49,021 nt of DNA from Paenibacillus sp. oral taxon 786 str. D14 (lineage in GTDB: Bacteria > Bacillota > Bacilli > Paenibacillales > Paenibacillaceae): positions 535,145 to 584,165 of the forward strand of contig NZ_GG695970.1 of the NCBI RefSeq assembly GCF_000159955.1. Direction: 5' to 3'. The translations under genes and the position numbers were made by a program. Within the stretch, counting starts at the first letter, position 1. Every line of letters begins with the position of its first letter. The notes under the pieces were generated by a model. It made no database searches and was not told the DNA's origin. It was given only the letters and a program-made list of their open reading frames with translations. Shown here one piece after another: positions 7,519 to 16,550 of the stretch.

Positions 7519-8498
7519 CAGTTCTTCACCCCTCTTCTAGCGATGTATACGAAGAACGGAACGCCCAAGATTGCGGTCATGACGCCAACCGGAATTTCCT
7601 TTGGCATGGCGATGTATCTGGAGCCGATGTCAGCTGATACGAGCAGGATGGCACCCGTCAAGGCGCAATAGGGCAAAATCCAACGATGATCCGCCCCTAC
7701 AAAATGGCGGATGATATGCGGGATGATAATGCCAACAAATGCGATGGGGCCAGCCACGGCAACAGAGCCCCCGGCAAGCAAGATGACGGCTGCTGCAGCT
7801 AATGCTTTAATTAAGCCCGTGCGTTGGCCAAGCCCTTGCGCGACGGTTTCTCCCATAGCTAACACGTTAAGTTGTCCAGCGAGCAAGAGGGCAAGAACCA
7901 TGCCAATCCCCATATAAGGAAGTACGTTTAGAAGCTGCTCCGTCCCGCGCCCAGTCACGGATCCTACCAGCCAGACGAGCACCTGATCGAACATTTTGCC
8001 GTCGGAGAGCATAAGCCCTTGAGTCAACGAGTAAAAAAACGCTGCCATCGAAGCTCCTGCCAACGTAATCTTGATGGGCGTCATTCCGTCCCGTCCCAGG
8101 CTTCCGAGAAGAAACACCACCGCTCCGCTAAGGGCAGCTCCGATTAGTGCGACCCAGGTTAAGGCTTGTATTCCCGATAAGCCAAGCCAACCCGAAGCCA
8201 GGATAATAAAGAAAGCCGCTCCGGAATTCACGCCCAGCGTGCTGGGCGAAGCGATGGGGTTGCGGGTAATGACCTGCATCAATGCGCCCGCAACGGCGAG
8301 GCAGGCACCAACGGCAGCAGCGATGAAAGCGCGAGGTACGCGAGCCGTCTGAACGAGCAAGTGCTCATTGCTTCCGTTCGGATGGACAAATGATTCCCAG
8401 ACGGTAGAAAATGGGATGTCCGTCACGCCGAAGCTGATACTGCATATGACGGCAGCGGCTAATACCAATGCGCAAATCAACAAGCCTAAACCTTTCAT
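7518..8498 (-). CDS. FecCD-family iron-siderophore ABC transporter permease
   Basis: A 326-residue FecCD permease, first gene of the minus-strand pair. Landmarks are RVPRAFIAAAVGACLAVAGA, followed by LMQVITRNPIASPSTLG, and late in the protein GPIAFVGIIIPHIIRHFVGA. It starts at 8498 and is transcribed away from the lipoprotein gene at 8697. A minus-strand promoter (TTGACA 8575-8570, 17-base gap, TAAGAT 8552-8547) and Fur-like sequences lie between the two genes, so both arms are expected to be iron-repressed. The permeases and the lipoprotein probably act as one importer. Confidence 0.93.
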   Translation of the reverse strand: MKGLGLLICALVLAAAVICSISFGVTDIPFSTVWESFVHPNGSNEHLLVQTARVPRAFIAAAVGACLAVAGALMQVITRNPIASPSTLGVNSGAAFFIILASGWLGLSGIQALTWVALIGAALSGAVVFLLGSLGRDGMTPIKITLAGASMAAFFYSLTQGLMLSDGKMFDQVLVWLVGSVTGRGTEQLLNVLPYMGIGMVLALLLAGQLNVLAMGETVAQGLGQRTGLIKALAAAAVILLAGGSVAVAGPIAFVGIIIPHIIRHFVGADHRWILPYCALTGAILLVSADIGSRYIAMPKEIPVGVMTAILGVPFFVYIARRGVKN

Positions 8499-8533
8499 CG
8501 GACTAGATTACCCACTTTCTAGATCAAAAATAA

Positions 8534-8595
8534 TAATGACCATTAAATCTTAGAAGATAGGGAAGAGTCTGTCAATGAGGTTGATAATCATTCTT
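8534..8595 (-). promoter_or_regulatory. Minus-strand promoter with Fur-like box, for the permease pair
   Basis: On the minus strand, TTGACA (8575-8570) is separated by 17 bases from TAAGAT (8552-8547). The sequence at 8577-8595 matches the 19-base Fur consensus at 14 of 19 positions and abuts the -35 box. A small dyad, TAATGACCATTA at 8534-8545, covers the expected start of transcription. Confidence 0.6.
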
Positions 8596-8602
8596 AATTG
8601 TA

Positions 8603-8654
8603 TTGACAAACCAAAGAGGGATGTCTTATATTCATGAAGATGATAATCATTATC
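8603..8654 (+). promoter_or_regulatory. Promoter and strong Fur box for the siderophore-binding lipoprotein
   Basis: TTGACA at 8603-8608, an 18-base gap and TATATT at 8627-8632 form a sigma-A promoter. The Fur box at 8636-8654 matches 17 of 19 bases of the consensus GATAATGATAATCATTATC and covers the expected transcription start, so iron-loaded Fur should block initiation. Confidence 0.85.
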
Positions 8655-8696
8655 ACTTAATTAGAACGCCATATTTTCTAAAGGGGAGAACGAACA

Positions 8697-9743
8697 ATGA
8701 ACAATACTCATACTAAAAAAACGAACCGCAGGCGCATTGCCTTATGGGCTTTCGCAGTGATGGCGCTGGCACTTGTCGTTGCGGGATGCGGGAATAGTAA
8801 TACGCAAGGATCGTCCGGCAATACCGATACCAAGAACAGTGCGGCAGCCGAGAACCAAGCGGGAGGCAACAGCACGAATAACACGACGGATGACAAACGG
8901 GTCGTTAAACATGCGATGGGGGAAACGGAAATCACAGGCACCCCGCAAAAAGTTGTGGTTTTGACTAACGAAGGTACGGAAGCGCTGTTGGCGCTGGGAA
9001 TCAAGCCGGTTGGCGCTGTGCGCTCCTGGCTGGGGGATCCGTGGTACCCGCATATTCAGGACGAGATGGAGGGTGTAACGGTGGTTGGTGAGGAAAGCCA
9101 GCCGAACCTTGAGCTGATCGCTGGCTTGAAGCCTGACCTCATTATCGGGAACAAGATGCGCCAGGAGAAGGTATATGAACAACTGCAGGCGATTGCACCT
9201 ACTGTGATGTCCGAGGATTTGCGCGGCAATTGGATGAGCAATTTCAAATTGTATGCGGAAGCGTTGGGACTCACCGATAAAGGCAATGAGCTGCTGGCTG
9301 AATTCGATGCACGGATTCAAGACTTTAAGGCTAAAGCCGGAGATAAATTGAACGAAACCGTATCCGTCGTTCGCTTTATGGATGGGAAAACCCGCGTTTA
9401 CCATACGAACACGTTCTCGGGGATTATTTTTGAACAGCTGGGTATTGCCAGAAACGCCATGACTCTGAACGCCAAAGATACGTTTGTGGATGAAATCACC
9501 AAAGAACGGCTGCCTGAGGTAGAGGCCGACCGAATTTTCTACTTCACTTACGAAACCGGCGACGGAAATGCGAGCCAAACCGAGCAAGATTGGACAAACG
9601 ATCCGTTATGGAAGAACCTAAGCGCCGTCAAGAACGGCAAAGCCTACAAAGTTGACGACGCGATCTGGAATACCGCCGGCGGGATCAAAGCGGCCAATTT
9701 GTTGCTGGACGACTTGTACAAATTTTATGAACTTGAAAAGTAA
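8697..9743 (+). CDS. Iron-siderophore ABC transporter substrate-binding lipoprotein
   Basis: A 348-residue FecB/FhuD-type binding protein. The N-terminus has a positively charged stretch (KKTNRRR), a hydrophobic core and the lipobox VVAGC, so it is anchored outside the membrane by a lipidated cysteine. A linker of about 40 residues rich in Ser, Thr, Asn and Ala follows. The periplasmic-binding fold begins near KRVVKHAMGETEITGTPQKV, with PDLIIGNKMRQEKVYEQLQA typical of class III binding proteins. The ribosome binding site AAAGGGGAG precedes the ATG. It is divergent from two FecCD permeases under Fur-like control. YfiY-type proteins, which bind hydroxamate or citrate siderophores, are the closest family I recognise, but the ligand is not certain. 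Confidence 0.92.
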   Translation: MNNTHTKKTNRRRIALWAFAVMALALVVAGCGNSNTQGSSGNTDTKNSAAAENQAGGNSTNNTTDDKRVVKHAMGETEITGTPQKVVVLTNEGTEALLALGIKPVGAVRSWLGDPWYPHIQDEMEGVTVVGEESQPNLELIAGLKPDLIIGNKMRQEKVYEQLQAIAPTVMSEDLRGNWMSNFKLYAEALGLTDKGNELLAEFDARIQDFKAKAGDKLNETVSVVRFMDGKTRVYHTNTFSGIIFEQLGIARNAMTLNAKDTFVDEITKERLPEVEADRIFYFTYETGDGNASQTEQDWTNDPLWKNLSAVKNGKAYKVDDAIWNTAGGIKAANLLLDDLYKFYELEK

Positions 9744-9746
9744 AGA

Positions 9747-10619
9747 TTATTGAACCGGCCTTGAGAACCGTCCGACAATCTCCGTGGATTGAACCACATT
9801 CATGAATGCGTGAGGGTCTGTACTAACCACAGCTTTCCGGACGGCAGCTAGTTCGTATCGGGTTGTCACGGTCATTAAGGTATAGTTTTTCTCTTCGTGA
9901 TACCCGCCTTCAGAACTGAGGCAGGTAATGCCGTGATGCAGCTTGCGCAGTTGGCAGAGCATCTCGTCTTTACGCTTCGTAATGATGAAGCAGGTGACCT
10001 TGATATGACCAACATGGATCATATCGACGACTTTCCCTTTGACGAAGGTCGATAACATTGAATACAGGGCTAGATCCCAGCTTTGAAAAAAGCCAAGCGC
10101 TAGAATAACGAGCCCGTTAAGCAGAAAGAGGATGTTCCCCATGGGGACGTCCTTTTTTCGTGTGACGATGGATCCAAGAATATCAAACCCGCCGGTCGAG
10201 CCGCCAGCCCGCAGCGAAAATCCGATGCCCGCTGCAGAGATGATTCCGCCGAATACCGCGGCTAGAATCGGATCTCGGGTGACTTTCACCTCGGGGATGA
10301 TGGAGATAAACCAGGTGGTGCTGACAACAGAGATACAGCTAAGCACGATATAACGGCGTCCCACCGCTTTCCAGCCCCATATTATCAAGGGTACATTAAT
10401 CAAAAAGTAGACAAGCGAGATATTCCATCCCGTCAAATACACGATGATGGAAGCAAGGCCTGTGACGCCCCCGGACAATAGTTTATGCGGAATCAGGAAC
10501 AAATTGAGCCCTACTGCTACAAGTACGGCGGACAGCAGAATGACGCCGATCTCCTGCGTAGGCTTTAGGCATGCTCGAAGCGGTTTTTCAATCATCGGAC
10601 GATACTGGTCCAAATTCAT
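9747..10619 (-). CDS. YitT family (DUF161/DUF2179) membrane protein
   Basis: A 290-residue protein with about five membrane helices in its first 190 residues and a cytoplasmic C-terminal DUF2179 domain. The family signature is visible as LFLIPHKLLSGGVTGLASI near residue 41 and AGGSTGGFDILGSIVTRKKD in the middle. The C-terminal domain carries MIHVGHIKVTCFIITKRKDE, the usual DUF2179 start. Members are abundant in Bacillales, many expressed during sporulation, and their function is not established. It is convergent with the siderophore-binding gene; only 3 bases separate the two stop codons and no terminator fits between them. Confidence 0.9.
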   Translation of the reverse strand: MNLDQYRPMIEKPLRACLKPTQEIGVILLSAVLVAVGLNLFLIPHKLLSGGVTGLASIIVYLTGWNISLVYFLINVPLIIWGWKAVGRRYIVLSCISVVSTTWFISIIPEVKVTRDPILAAVFGGIISAAGIGFSLRAGGSTGGFDILGSIVTRKKDVPMGNILFLLNGLVILALGFFQSWDLALYSMLSTFVKGKVVDMIHVGHIKVTCFIITKRKDEMLCQLRKLHHGITCLSSEGGYHEEKNYTLMTVTTRYELAAVRKAVVSTDPHAFMNVVQSTEIVGRFSRPVQ

Positions 10620-10765
10620 AACTGATGCCTTCCTTAAAAATATCGTTTATAAAATATGATTATCGGCTTAAATTATCTTTTTTATCACATCAACCGACTA
10701 TGACTTATCTCACCGCTTACTGGGAATCTTATTGGATAATTCTCACTTGAAAGCGGGGGATATCC

Positions 10766-11056
10766 ATGGTACAACCAAAGGGAAGTGGCGGGAATGGCCG
10801 TCAAGAGACGGACCCGGCGCTTCGCCTGAGCCGGTTTAAGGCAGAAGTCATGATGAATGAGGGATACAATATACCTCAAGAGCGGCCGGATGACGTGAAA
10901 TATGAAGTTGCCCAATCGTTAGGAGTTCCACTCCGCGAAGGCGATAACGGTGATTTGACGACCGCGAAGGCCGGCAAGGTTGGCGGTGTGATCGGCGGGG
11001 CGATGGTCAAGGAAATGATCCGCTTGGCTAAACAACGCTTAAACAATCAGCAGTAA
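10766..11056 (+). CDS. Alpha/beta-type small acid-soluble spore protein (SASP)
   Basis: A 96-residue protein whose second half matches the DNA-binding SASPs that coat and protect spore DNA. RLSRFKAEVM corresponds to the first conserved segment. KYEVAQSLGVPL contains the region cut by the germination protease GPR. GKVGGVIGGAMVKEMI corresponds to the conserved glycine-rich GxVGGxMVKxMI element. At 96 residues it is longer than the usual 60-75, with an extra N-terminal tail and a longer gap between the two conserved blocks (NIPQERPDDV). Expression by sigma G in the forespore is expected from the family; I could not identify a convincing sigma-G promoter upstream. Confidence 0.88.
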   Translation: MVQPKGSGGNGRQETDPALRLSRFKAEVMMNEGYNIPQERPDDVKYEVAQSLGVPLREGDNGDLTTAKAGKVGGVIGGAMVKEMIRLAKQRLNNQQ

Positions 11057-11092
11057 GATAGGTTACCAGAGAAAAATGCAGGAGGGTTCACC

Positions 11093-12034
11093 ATGGCTGT
11101 GAATGAATGGGAACAACTGAAGCTCCACCTGGATAAGTGGGTGGAAGAGTGCCGAGAAACCAGCGCTGCAGGCAAGGTTGCGGAGTATATCCCTGAGCTG
11201 TCAAAGGCGAAGCCGGATATGCTCGGGATTCATATCCTGGATGCCAAGGGGCGATCCATCTCCGCAGGCGAAGCCCAGGACAGTTTTACGATGCAGAGCA
11301 TTTCGAAGGTGTTCACGTTGATTCTGGCGCTCATGGACCATGGGGAATCCGCGGTATTTTCCAAGGTAGGCATGGAACCGACCGGCGATCACTTTAACTC
11401 CATCATGAAGCTGGAGTTGGTGCAGCCGGCGATTCCGTTTAACCCGTTAATTAATGCCGGCGCTATCGTGGTATCCTCCATGATTAAAGGGGAGAATGCG
11501 GAGGCGAAATCGGCGCGGATCTTGGCTTTCTTTCGCGAGTTGGCCGGCAATCCCAACCTGGAATACGATATGCAAGTATACATTTCAGAATCGAAGACGG
11601 CGCATTTGAACCGATCAATCGCTTATTTTTTGCTGGATAAAGGAGTGTTGGGCTGCGGCGTTGATGAGGTGCTGGACATCTACTTCCGCCATTGCGCGAT
11701 TAAGGTCTGCTGCGCGGATTTAGCGCGGATGGCGCTGGTCCTGGCCTTCGACGGGAAGGACCCCTTGACGGGCAAGACGCTGATACCTAGAAGGTATGTG
11801 CAAATCGCCAAGACGTTTATGGTCACCTGCGGGATGTACAACGGGTCCGGGGAATTTGCCATCGAAGCTGGGCTTCCGGCGAAGAGCGGCGTATCCGGCG
11901 GGATCTTGACGCTTGTGCCCGGACGTTACGGGATTGGTGTGGTCGGGCCCGCACTCAATTCCAAAGGCAATAGCATTGCGGGCGTGCAATTAATTGAACG
12001 GCTGTCGCAAACGTTGGATTGGAGCCTATTTTAA
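11093..12034 (+). CDS. glsA: Glutaminase A
   Basis: A 313-residue serine-dependent glutaminase of the beta-lactamase-like fold, which hydrolyses L-glutamine to glutamate and ammonia in the cytoplasm. The catalytic Ser-x-x-Lys motif is S69-I-S-K72 in TMQSISKVF. Other family blocks are EPTGDHFNS (usually PSGxxFNS), NPLINAGAI and SGVSGGILTLVPGRYGIGVV. Length is typical. The ATG follows AGGAGGGTTCACC. It stands alone between a spore protein gene and the sugar locus, with no visible terminator on its 3' side before the next promoter region. Confidence 0.95.
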   Translation: MAVNEWEQLKLHLDKWVEECRETSAAGKVAEYIPELSKAKPDMLGIHILDAKGRSISAGEAQDSFTMQSISKVFTLILALMDHGESAVFSKVGMEPTGDHFNSIMKLELVQPAIPFNPLINAGAIVVSSMIKGENAEAKSARILAFFRELAGNPNLEYDMQVYISESKTAHLNRSIAYFLLDKGVLGCGVDEVLDIYFRHCAIKVCCADLARMALVLAFDGKDPLTGKTLIPRRYVQIAKTFMVTCGMYNGSGEFAIEAGLPAKSGVSGGILTLVPGRYGIGVVGPALNSKGNSIAGVQLIERLSQTLDWSLF

Positions 12035-12178
12035 TATGGAAAGGGCAGACTTTGGTGAATAAACATTTTCGGGCAATTTTAAAACAAATTGTGCATTGCT
12101 CTCATACCCACTTCCGTTTGGAGTCGTTACTATAAAGGATGTAAACAGATATTTACGATTTAAATGGGAGGGTTATCA

Positions 12179-13495
12179 ATGTTTAAATGGAAGCGTTTAC
12201 TGACGACGCTGGTAGCGGTTACCATGGTTGGGGCGCTGGCTGCCTGCGGCGGCGGTACGAACGGTAATGCAGCTAAACCGGCAGGAGCGGCTGGGGAAGG
12301 CAATGCCGCAACTAGCACGGGCAGTGAGCCGGTGAAACTGCGGATTATGTGGTGGGGGGCGCAGGAACGGCATGAAGCCACCTTGGCAGCCCTTGATTTG
12401 TACACGAAAAACCATCCGAACGTCACCTTTGAACCGGAATACTCCGGGATGGACGGTTACTTGGACAAGCTGTCAACCCAGGCAGCGGCGAAAAATGCGC
12501 CGGACATCATCCAACTCGATCCAGGCTGGACACCGGACTGGGCGAGCCGCAAGCAATTGGCTCCTCTGGATGGGGTTGACGTATCGAAGATCGATCCGAA
12601 GCTGTTAGCCGGCGGACAACTGGATGGAACGCAATACGCTGTTCCTCTTGGTTCGGTGGCATTCGGTATGATTTATGATAAAGCCGCGCTGGACAAGCTG
12701 GGCGTCAAAAATCCGGAAAACGGCTGGACTTGGGATGATTTCTTCGCACTGGCGAAGGAGCTGAAAGGCAAGCTGCCAAGCGGTCAGTATTTTACAAAAG
12801 ATTATGCAGCCAACTACTTCATGTACTCGGCTTATCAGTATAGTAAAGGCAAAGGAACGGTCATTACGGAGGATGGGAAGTTTAACATCGATGAAGCTTC
12901 CTTCCTGGAATGGACCAAGCATTTTGAAGAGCTGCGCAACGAAGGGTTAGTACCGCCGGCGGACGTCAACTCCTCTGACAAAGAGTTCGATCCGCAAATG
13001 GACCTGATGGTTGCCGGAAAAATTTTGTTCCGTTACAGCTTCTCCAACAACTACGGTGCATGGGACAGCATCAAGCCAGGCGCTTACGCGCTCGTTACGA
13101 TGCCGCGAGCCGAGGGAGCCGGCGGTTGGCTGAAGCCGTCGATGTACCTGGCCGTGTCCGACAACTCCGAGCATAAGGCAGAGGCAGTAGAGTTTATCAA
13201 CTGGTTCGTCAATGATCCGGAAGCTTCGAAAATCCTGAAAACCTCGCGGGGCTTGCCGGTCAACAAGGATAACGCGGCAGCGCTGGAATCCAGCATGAGC
13301 GATGTGGATAAGGTAGGCATGGAGCTGCTCCGCGCTACTGAGAAAGACGGCCAAACTTGGACGGCCGGTGCAGGGGGCTGGACGAACTATATCGATAAGG
13401 ACTTTCCTCTGGTACATGATCAGCTGAGCTTTGGCAAGATCACTCCAGAAGAAGCCTACAAGCAGTTGAAAGAAGCAGCTATGGCTTACGAATAA
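12179..13495 (+). CDS. Sugar ABC transporter substrate-binding lipoprotein (extracellular family 1)
   Basis: A 438-residue MalE-type binding protein. The signal peptide MFKWKRLLTTLVAVTMVGA ends in the lipobox LAAC. The binding domain starts near VKLRIMWWGAQERH; PDIIQLDPGWTPDWASRKQL is the typical hinge-region segment and GGWLKPSMYLAVSDNSEHK the later ligand-domain block. ATG 12179 was chosen over ATG 12164 because GGGAGGG lies between them at the right distance. It is followed by a terminator-like hairpin, then Nif3, alpha-glucuronidase and two MalFG-like permeases, so aldouronic acids or xylo-oligosaccharides are the likely cargo (inference). It probably shares an MsmX-type ATPase encoded elsewhere. 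Confidence 0.93.
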   Translation: MFKWKRLLTTLVAVTMVGALAACGGGTNGNAAKPAGAAGEGNAATSTGSEPVKLRIMWWGAQERHEATLAALDLYTKNHPNVTFEPEYSGMDGYLDKLSTQAAAKNAPDIIQLDPGWTPDWASRKQLAPLDGVDVSKIDPKLLAGGQLDGTQYAVPLGSVAFGMIYDKAALDKLGVKNPENGWTWDDFFALAKELKGKLPSGQYFTKDYAANYFMYSAYQYSKGKGTVITEDGKFNIDEASFLEWTKHFEELRNEGLVPPADVNSSDKEFDPQMDLMVAGKILFRYSFSNNYGAWDSIKPGAYALVTMPRAEGAGGWLKPSMYLAVSDNSEHKAEAVEFINWFVNDPEASKILKTSRGLPVNKDNAAALESSMSDVDKVGMELLRATEKDGQTWTAGAGGWTNYIDKDFPLVHDQLSFGKITPEEAYKQLKEAAMAYE

Positions 13496-13512
13496 GACTT
13501 ACATTCGACTTC

Positions 13513-13548
13513 AGCCCGGAACAGGATTCTCGTTCCGGGTTGATTTTT
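13513..13548 (+). terminator. Hairpin terminator or attenuator between binding protein and Nif3-like gene
   Basis: CCCGGAAC at 13515-13522 pairs with GTTCCGGG at 13532-13539, followed by TTGATTTTT. Placed 20 bases after the binding-protein stop and inside an otherwise same-strand gene series, it probably lowers expression of downstream genes relative to the binding protein. Confidence 0.7.
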
Positions 13549-13570
13549 ACCAGGGAAGGGGGAGGTATAG

Positions 13571-14347
13571 ATGCTGCGCATCCAAGATGTTCTGGACCGG
13601 CTAACAGCGGCCCAGCCTACCGTGGACGGTTTAGTCTGCGGCAAGCCGGAGACACAAGTGCGCGGAATCGCCGTCACGTTTATGGCAACGCAAGCAGCCA
13701 TCGAGCAGGCGGCTTCGCTGGGAGCGAACCTGTTGATTTCGCATGAAGGGGTATTTTACAGCCATCGACCGGACGGGAACAAGTTGCTGGAAGAGGATCC
13801 CGTTGCCCGGCATAAGCTGCAGCGACTGAAGGAGCTGGACCTTGCGATTTATCGGTATCATGACGGCATTCACCGAGAAACGCCGGACGGCATTACGGCC
13901 GGGTTGATCGAGGAGCTCGGTTGGCAGGATGCAGTACGGGAATATCGCCCGGCTTCCGCAGTGTTAGATCTGCCAGCAGCGACCCTTAAGGATTTGGTCA
14001 GCTTGTTGAAACGGAAGCTGAATCTTCCGTTTATCCGATTCACGGGCAATCCGGATATGGGATGTCGGAAGGTCGGAGTGCTGGTTGGCTACCGGGGCGG
14101 CGGCGAGCTGGCAATCCCGCTGCTGGGAGAGGTCGACTTGATCATCGCCGGCGAAGGCCCGGAATGGGAAGCGCCCGAGTATGTACGGGACGCCGTTTAT
14201 CAAGGCCGGGAGAAGGCGATGATTTTCCTTGGCCACGGTCCCAGCGAAGCACCTGGAATGAGGCGGTTAGCCGGCAAGCTCCGCGTGGCTTTCCCGACCC
14301 TTCCGGTGCATGTGATCGAAAATGAAACGTTATTTCAATGGAGATGA
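13571..14347 (+). CDS. Nif3-like dinuclear metal center family protein
   Basis: A 258-residue Nif3/YqfO-family protein. Family blocks are near [12 protein letters not shown] (usual THHP position, residues about 56-67), [12 protein letters not shown] (the usual H-T-N-D position), [18 protein letters not shown] and the late [16 protein letters not shown], which carries the last metal ligands. It lacks the central inserted domain of longer YqfO proteins. Nif3 proteins form hexamers with a two-metal site; a GTP-cyclohydrolase-I-like role was suggested but never firmly shown. The start has GGGGGAGG upstream. The alpha-glucuronidase start codon lies 14 bases after its stop, so they are co-transcribed. 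Its task in sugar use is unknown. Confidence 0.85.
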   Translation: MLRIQDVLDRLTAAQPTVDGLVCGKPETQVRGIAVTFMATQAAIEQAASLGANLLISHEGVFYSHRPDGNKLLEEDPVARHKLQRLKELDLAIYRYHDGIHRETPDGITAGLIEELGWQDAVREYRPASAVLDLPAATLKDLVSLLKRKLNLPFIRFTGNPDMGCRKVGVLVGYRGGGELAIPLLGEVDLIIAGEGPEWEAPEYVRDAVYQGREKAMIFLGHGPSEAPGMRRLAGKLRVAFPTLPVHVIENETLFQWR

Positions 14348-14361
14348 CAGGGGGAGATTCC

Positions 14362-16437
14362 ATGAACAAATCAACCACAATGACGGAAGTTGGGTATGAT
14401 GCCTGGCTTCGATACCGGAGTATTGAGCCGGGGGAGAGACAGGCAGAGTTAAATCGATTTGGCGGCATCGTCGTCGAAGGCACCGATGAAGCGGCAGCGC
14501 ATACTGCGGCTCAGGAGCTGTCGAGAGGCTTATCCCAAATGCTGGGGCGCGAGATTTCCATCATCGAGAGTGCGGGGGATACCCCTTGTTTTGTGCTGGG
14601 GTTGTTGGGGCATAGTCCAATCCTGGATGCGGTGTTCTCGGAAGGGAAGGCCGCTTTGAAGCTGGGTCGGGAAGGGTATGCCCTGCGGCATGAACCGGGC
14701 TCCGGTCGGATCGCCATTGGCGCGGAAAGTACCTCCGGTTTATTGTACGGCGTGTTTGACTTGCTGCGCCGCCTGGGGAGCGGACAGTCGCTGCAAGGGC
14801 TGAATATTTCGGAACGTCCGGTGAATGGGCTGCGGATGCTGAATCACTGGGACAACATGGACGGAAGTATTGAGCGCGGCTATGCCGGTTCTTCGATTTT
14901 TTATGAAGATAACCAGTTTACGAAGAACCTGGAGCGCATTACCGATTATGCGCGGCTGTTGGCCTCGACGGGCATCAATGCGATTTCCATCAACAACGTC
15001 AATGTGCACCGGATCGAGACCGGACTGATTACGAAGGCATTTTTGCCGGATGTATCGAAGGTGGCCGAGATCTTCCGCAATTACGGCATCAAGCTGTTCC
15101 TTAGCATCAATTACGCGGCTCCGCTGGAAATTGGCGGCTTATCCACCGCCGATCCGCTTGACCCGGAGGTCGCGGCATGGTGGCGGGAGCGCGCGGACGA
15201 GATTTATCAGGCGATCCCGGACTTTGGCGGGTTCCTGGTGAAGGCGGACTCGGAGAACCGGCCGGGGCCGTTTACGTATGGCAGGGATCATGCTGACGGC
15301 GCCAATATGCTGGCCGAGGCACTGGAACCTTACGGCGGGCTTGTGATTTGGCGTTGCTTCGTCTACAACTGCAAGCAGGACTGGCGGGATCGCAAGACGG
15401 ATCGAGCACGGGCCGCCTACGATCATTTCGTCCCGCTCGATGGACGGTTTAAAGAGAACGTGATTTTGCAGGTCAAAAACGGTCCGATTGACTTCCAAGT
15501 GCGCGAGCCCGTATCGCCGCTGCTGGGCGCGATGCCAGCGACAAACCAGATGATCGAGTTCCAAATCACGCAAGAATATACCGGGCAGCAGCGCCATGTC
15601 TGCTACCTCGTTCCCCAGTGGAAAGAAGTGCTGGACTTCGACACCCATTTGAAGGGCGAGGGCTCAACCGTCAAACGGATCGTAGACGGTACGCTGCATG
15701 GTTCCCGTTACAGCGGGTTCGCCGCGGTTTCCAATATCGGGGACGACGCCAACTGGACCGGCCATCTGCTGGCACAGGCGAACCTTTATGGCTATGGGCG
15801 GCTGGCCTGGAATCCGGACCTCAGTTCCGAAGCGATTGCGGAGGAGTGGATTCGGCTCGTATTTGGGAGCGACGAACGGGTCATCCAGGTGATTCTTCGT
15901 ATTTTGATGGATTCCTGGAGCATTTACGAAAGCTACACGGCTCCGCTGGGCATCGGCTTTATGGTGAATCCGAACCATCATTATGGCCCGAACGTCGACG
16001 GCTATGAATACTCGATGTGGGGGACGTATCATTTTGCCGATTGCCACGGGATCGGTGTTGACCGGACGAAAGCCACGGGGACGGGGTATACCTCGCAATA
16101 CGTAGAGCCAAATCAAAGCTTATACGAAACGCTGGAGACTTGTCCCGACGAGCTGTTGCTCTTCTTCCACCATGTGCCGTACACCCACGTGCTCCAATCC
16201 GGCAAGACGGTGATTCAGCATATTTACGATACCCATTTTGAAGGGGTGGAACGAGCCGAGAAGCTGGTGGAGCTATGGGCTGGTCTGTCCGGCTTGATCG
16301 AAGAGCCGCTGCATCAGCAGGTCGCCAAGCGATTGGCGGAGCAAGCGGAGCATGCCAAGGAATGGCGGGATCAAATCAACACGTATTTCTATCGCAAAAG
16401 CGGAATTGCCGATCAGCAGGGGCGGCGGATTTATTAA
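14362..16437 (+). CDS. aguA: GH67 xylan alpha-1,2-glucuronidase
   Basis: A 691-residue intracellular GH67 enzyme, the usual length for AguA. It removes (4-O-methyl)glucuronic acid from the non-reducing end of short xylo-oligosaccharides after import. Aligning by memory to the Geobacillus enzyme, the acid is E298 in [10 protein letters not shown], and the paired base residues are D377 in NGPIDFQ and E405 in FQITQEY; the spacings (79 and 28) match that enzyme. There is no signal peptide. ATG 14362 is preferred over 14338 because AGGGGGAGA lies just before it and 14338 is inside the Nif3 gene. It is flanked by a sugar importer, which fits uptake of aldouronic acids. No xylanase or xylosidase lies in the window. 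Confidence 0.96.
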   Translation: MNKSTTMTEVGYDAWLRYRSIEPGERQAELNRFGGIVVEGTDEAAAHTAAQELSRGLSQMLGREISIIESAGDTPCFVLGLLGHSPILDAVFSEGKAALKLGREGYALRHEPGSGRIAIGAESTSGLLYGVFDLLRRLGSGQSLQGLNISERPVNGLRMLNHWDNMDGSIERGYAGSSIFYEDNQFTKNLERITDYARLLASTGINAISINNVNVHRIETGLITKAFLPDVSKVAEIFRNYGIKLFLSINYAAPLEIGGLSTADPLDPEVAAWWRERADEIYQAIPDFGGFLVKADSENRPGPFTYGRDHADGANMLAEALEPYGGLVIWRCFVYNCKQDWRDRKTDRARAAYDHFVPLDGRFKENVILQVKNGPIDFQVREPVSPLLGAMPATNQMIEFQITQEYTGQQRHVCYLVPQWKEVLDFDTHLKGEGSTVKRIVDGTLHGSRYSGFAAVSNIGDDANWTGHLLAQANLYGYGRLAWNPDLSSEAIAEEWIRLVFGSDERVIQVILRILMDSWSIYESYTAPLGIGFMVNPNHHYGPNVDGYEYSMWGTYHFADCHGIGVDRTKATGTGYTSQYVEPNQSLYETLETCPDELLLFFHHVPYTHVLQSGKTVIQHIYDTHFEGVERAEKLVELWAGLSGLIEEPLHQQVAKRLAEQAEHAKEWRDQINTYFYRKSGIADQQGRRIY

Positions 16438-16550
16438 GATTTTTTTCGTGATATTTTAAAAGATTTCGAGGATTCCTCTTCTACAACCGGCCGTGGGCCC
16501 GCCCTATACTTGAGCTATAAGCACTCAGAAACTGCAGAGGTGAAGCAAGC

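Noticed and set aside
8742..9587. A 281-codon minus-strand frame
   Set aside because: It lies opposite the siderophore-binding lipoprotein, which has a signal peptide, lipobox, promoter and Fur box.
10630..10680. Fur box upstream of the YitT-family gene
   Set aside because: Only short ATTATC fragments match; there is no 7-1-7 repeat.
12140..12156. CcpA cre site or operator GTAAA-N6-TTTAC upstream of the sugar-binding protein
   Set aside because: The central CG and right half of the cre consensus are missing, and a 5-base arm is too short to claim an operator.
14338..14361. Alternative start of the alpha-glucuronidase at 14338
   Set aside because: It is inside the Nif3 gene and lacks a ribosome binding site, whereas AGGGGGAGA precedes ATG 14362.
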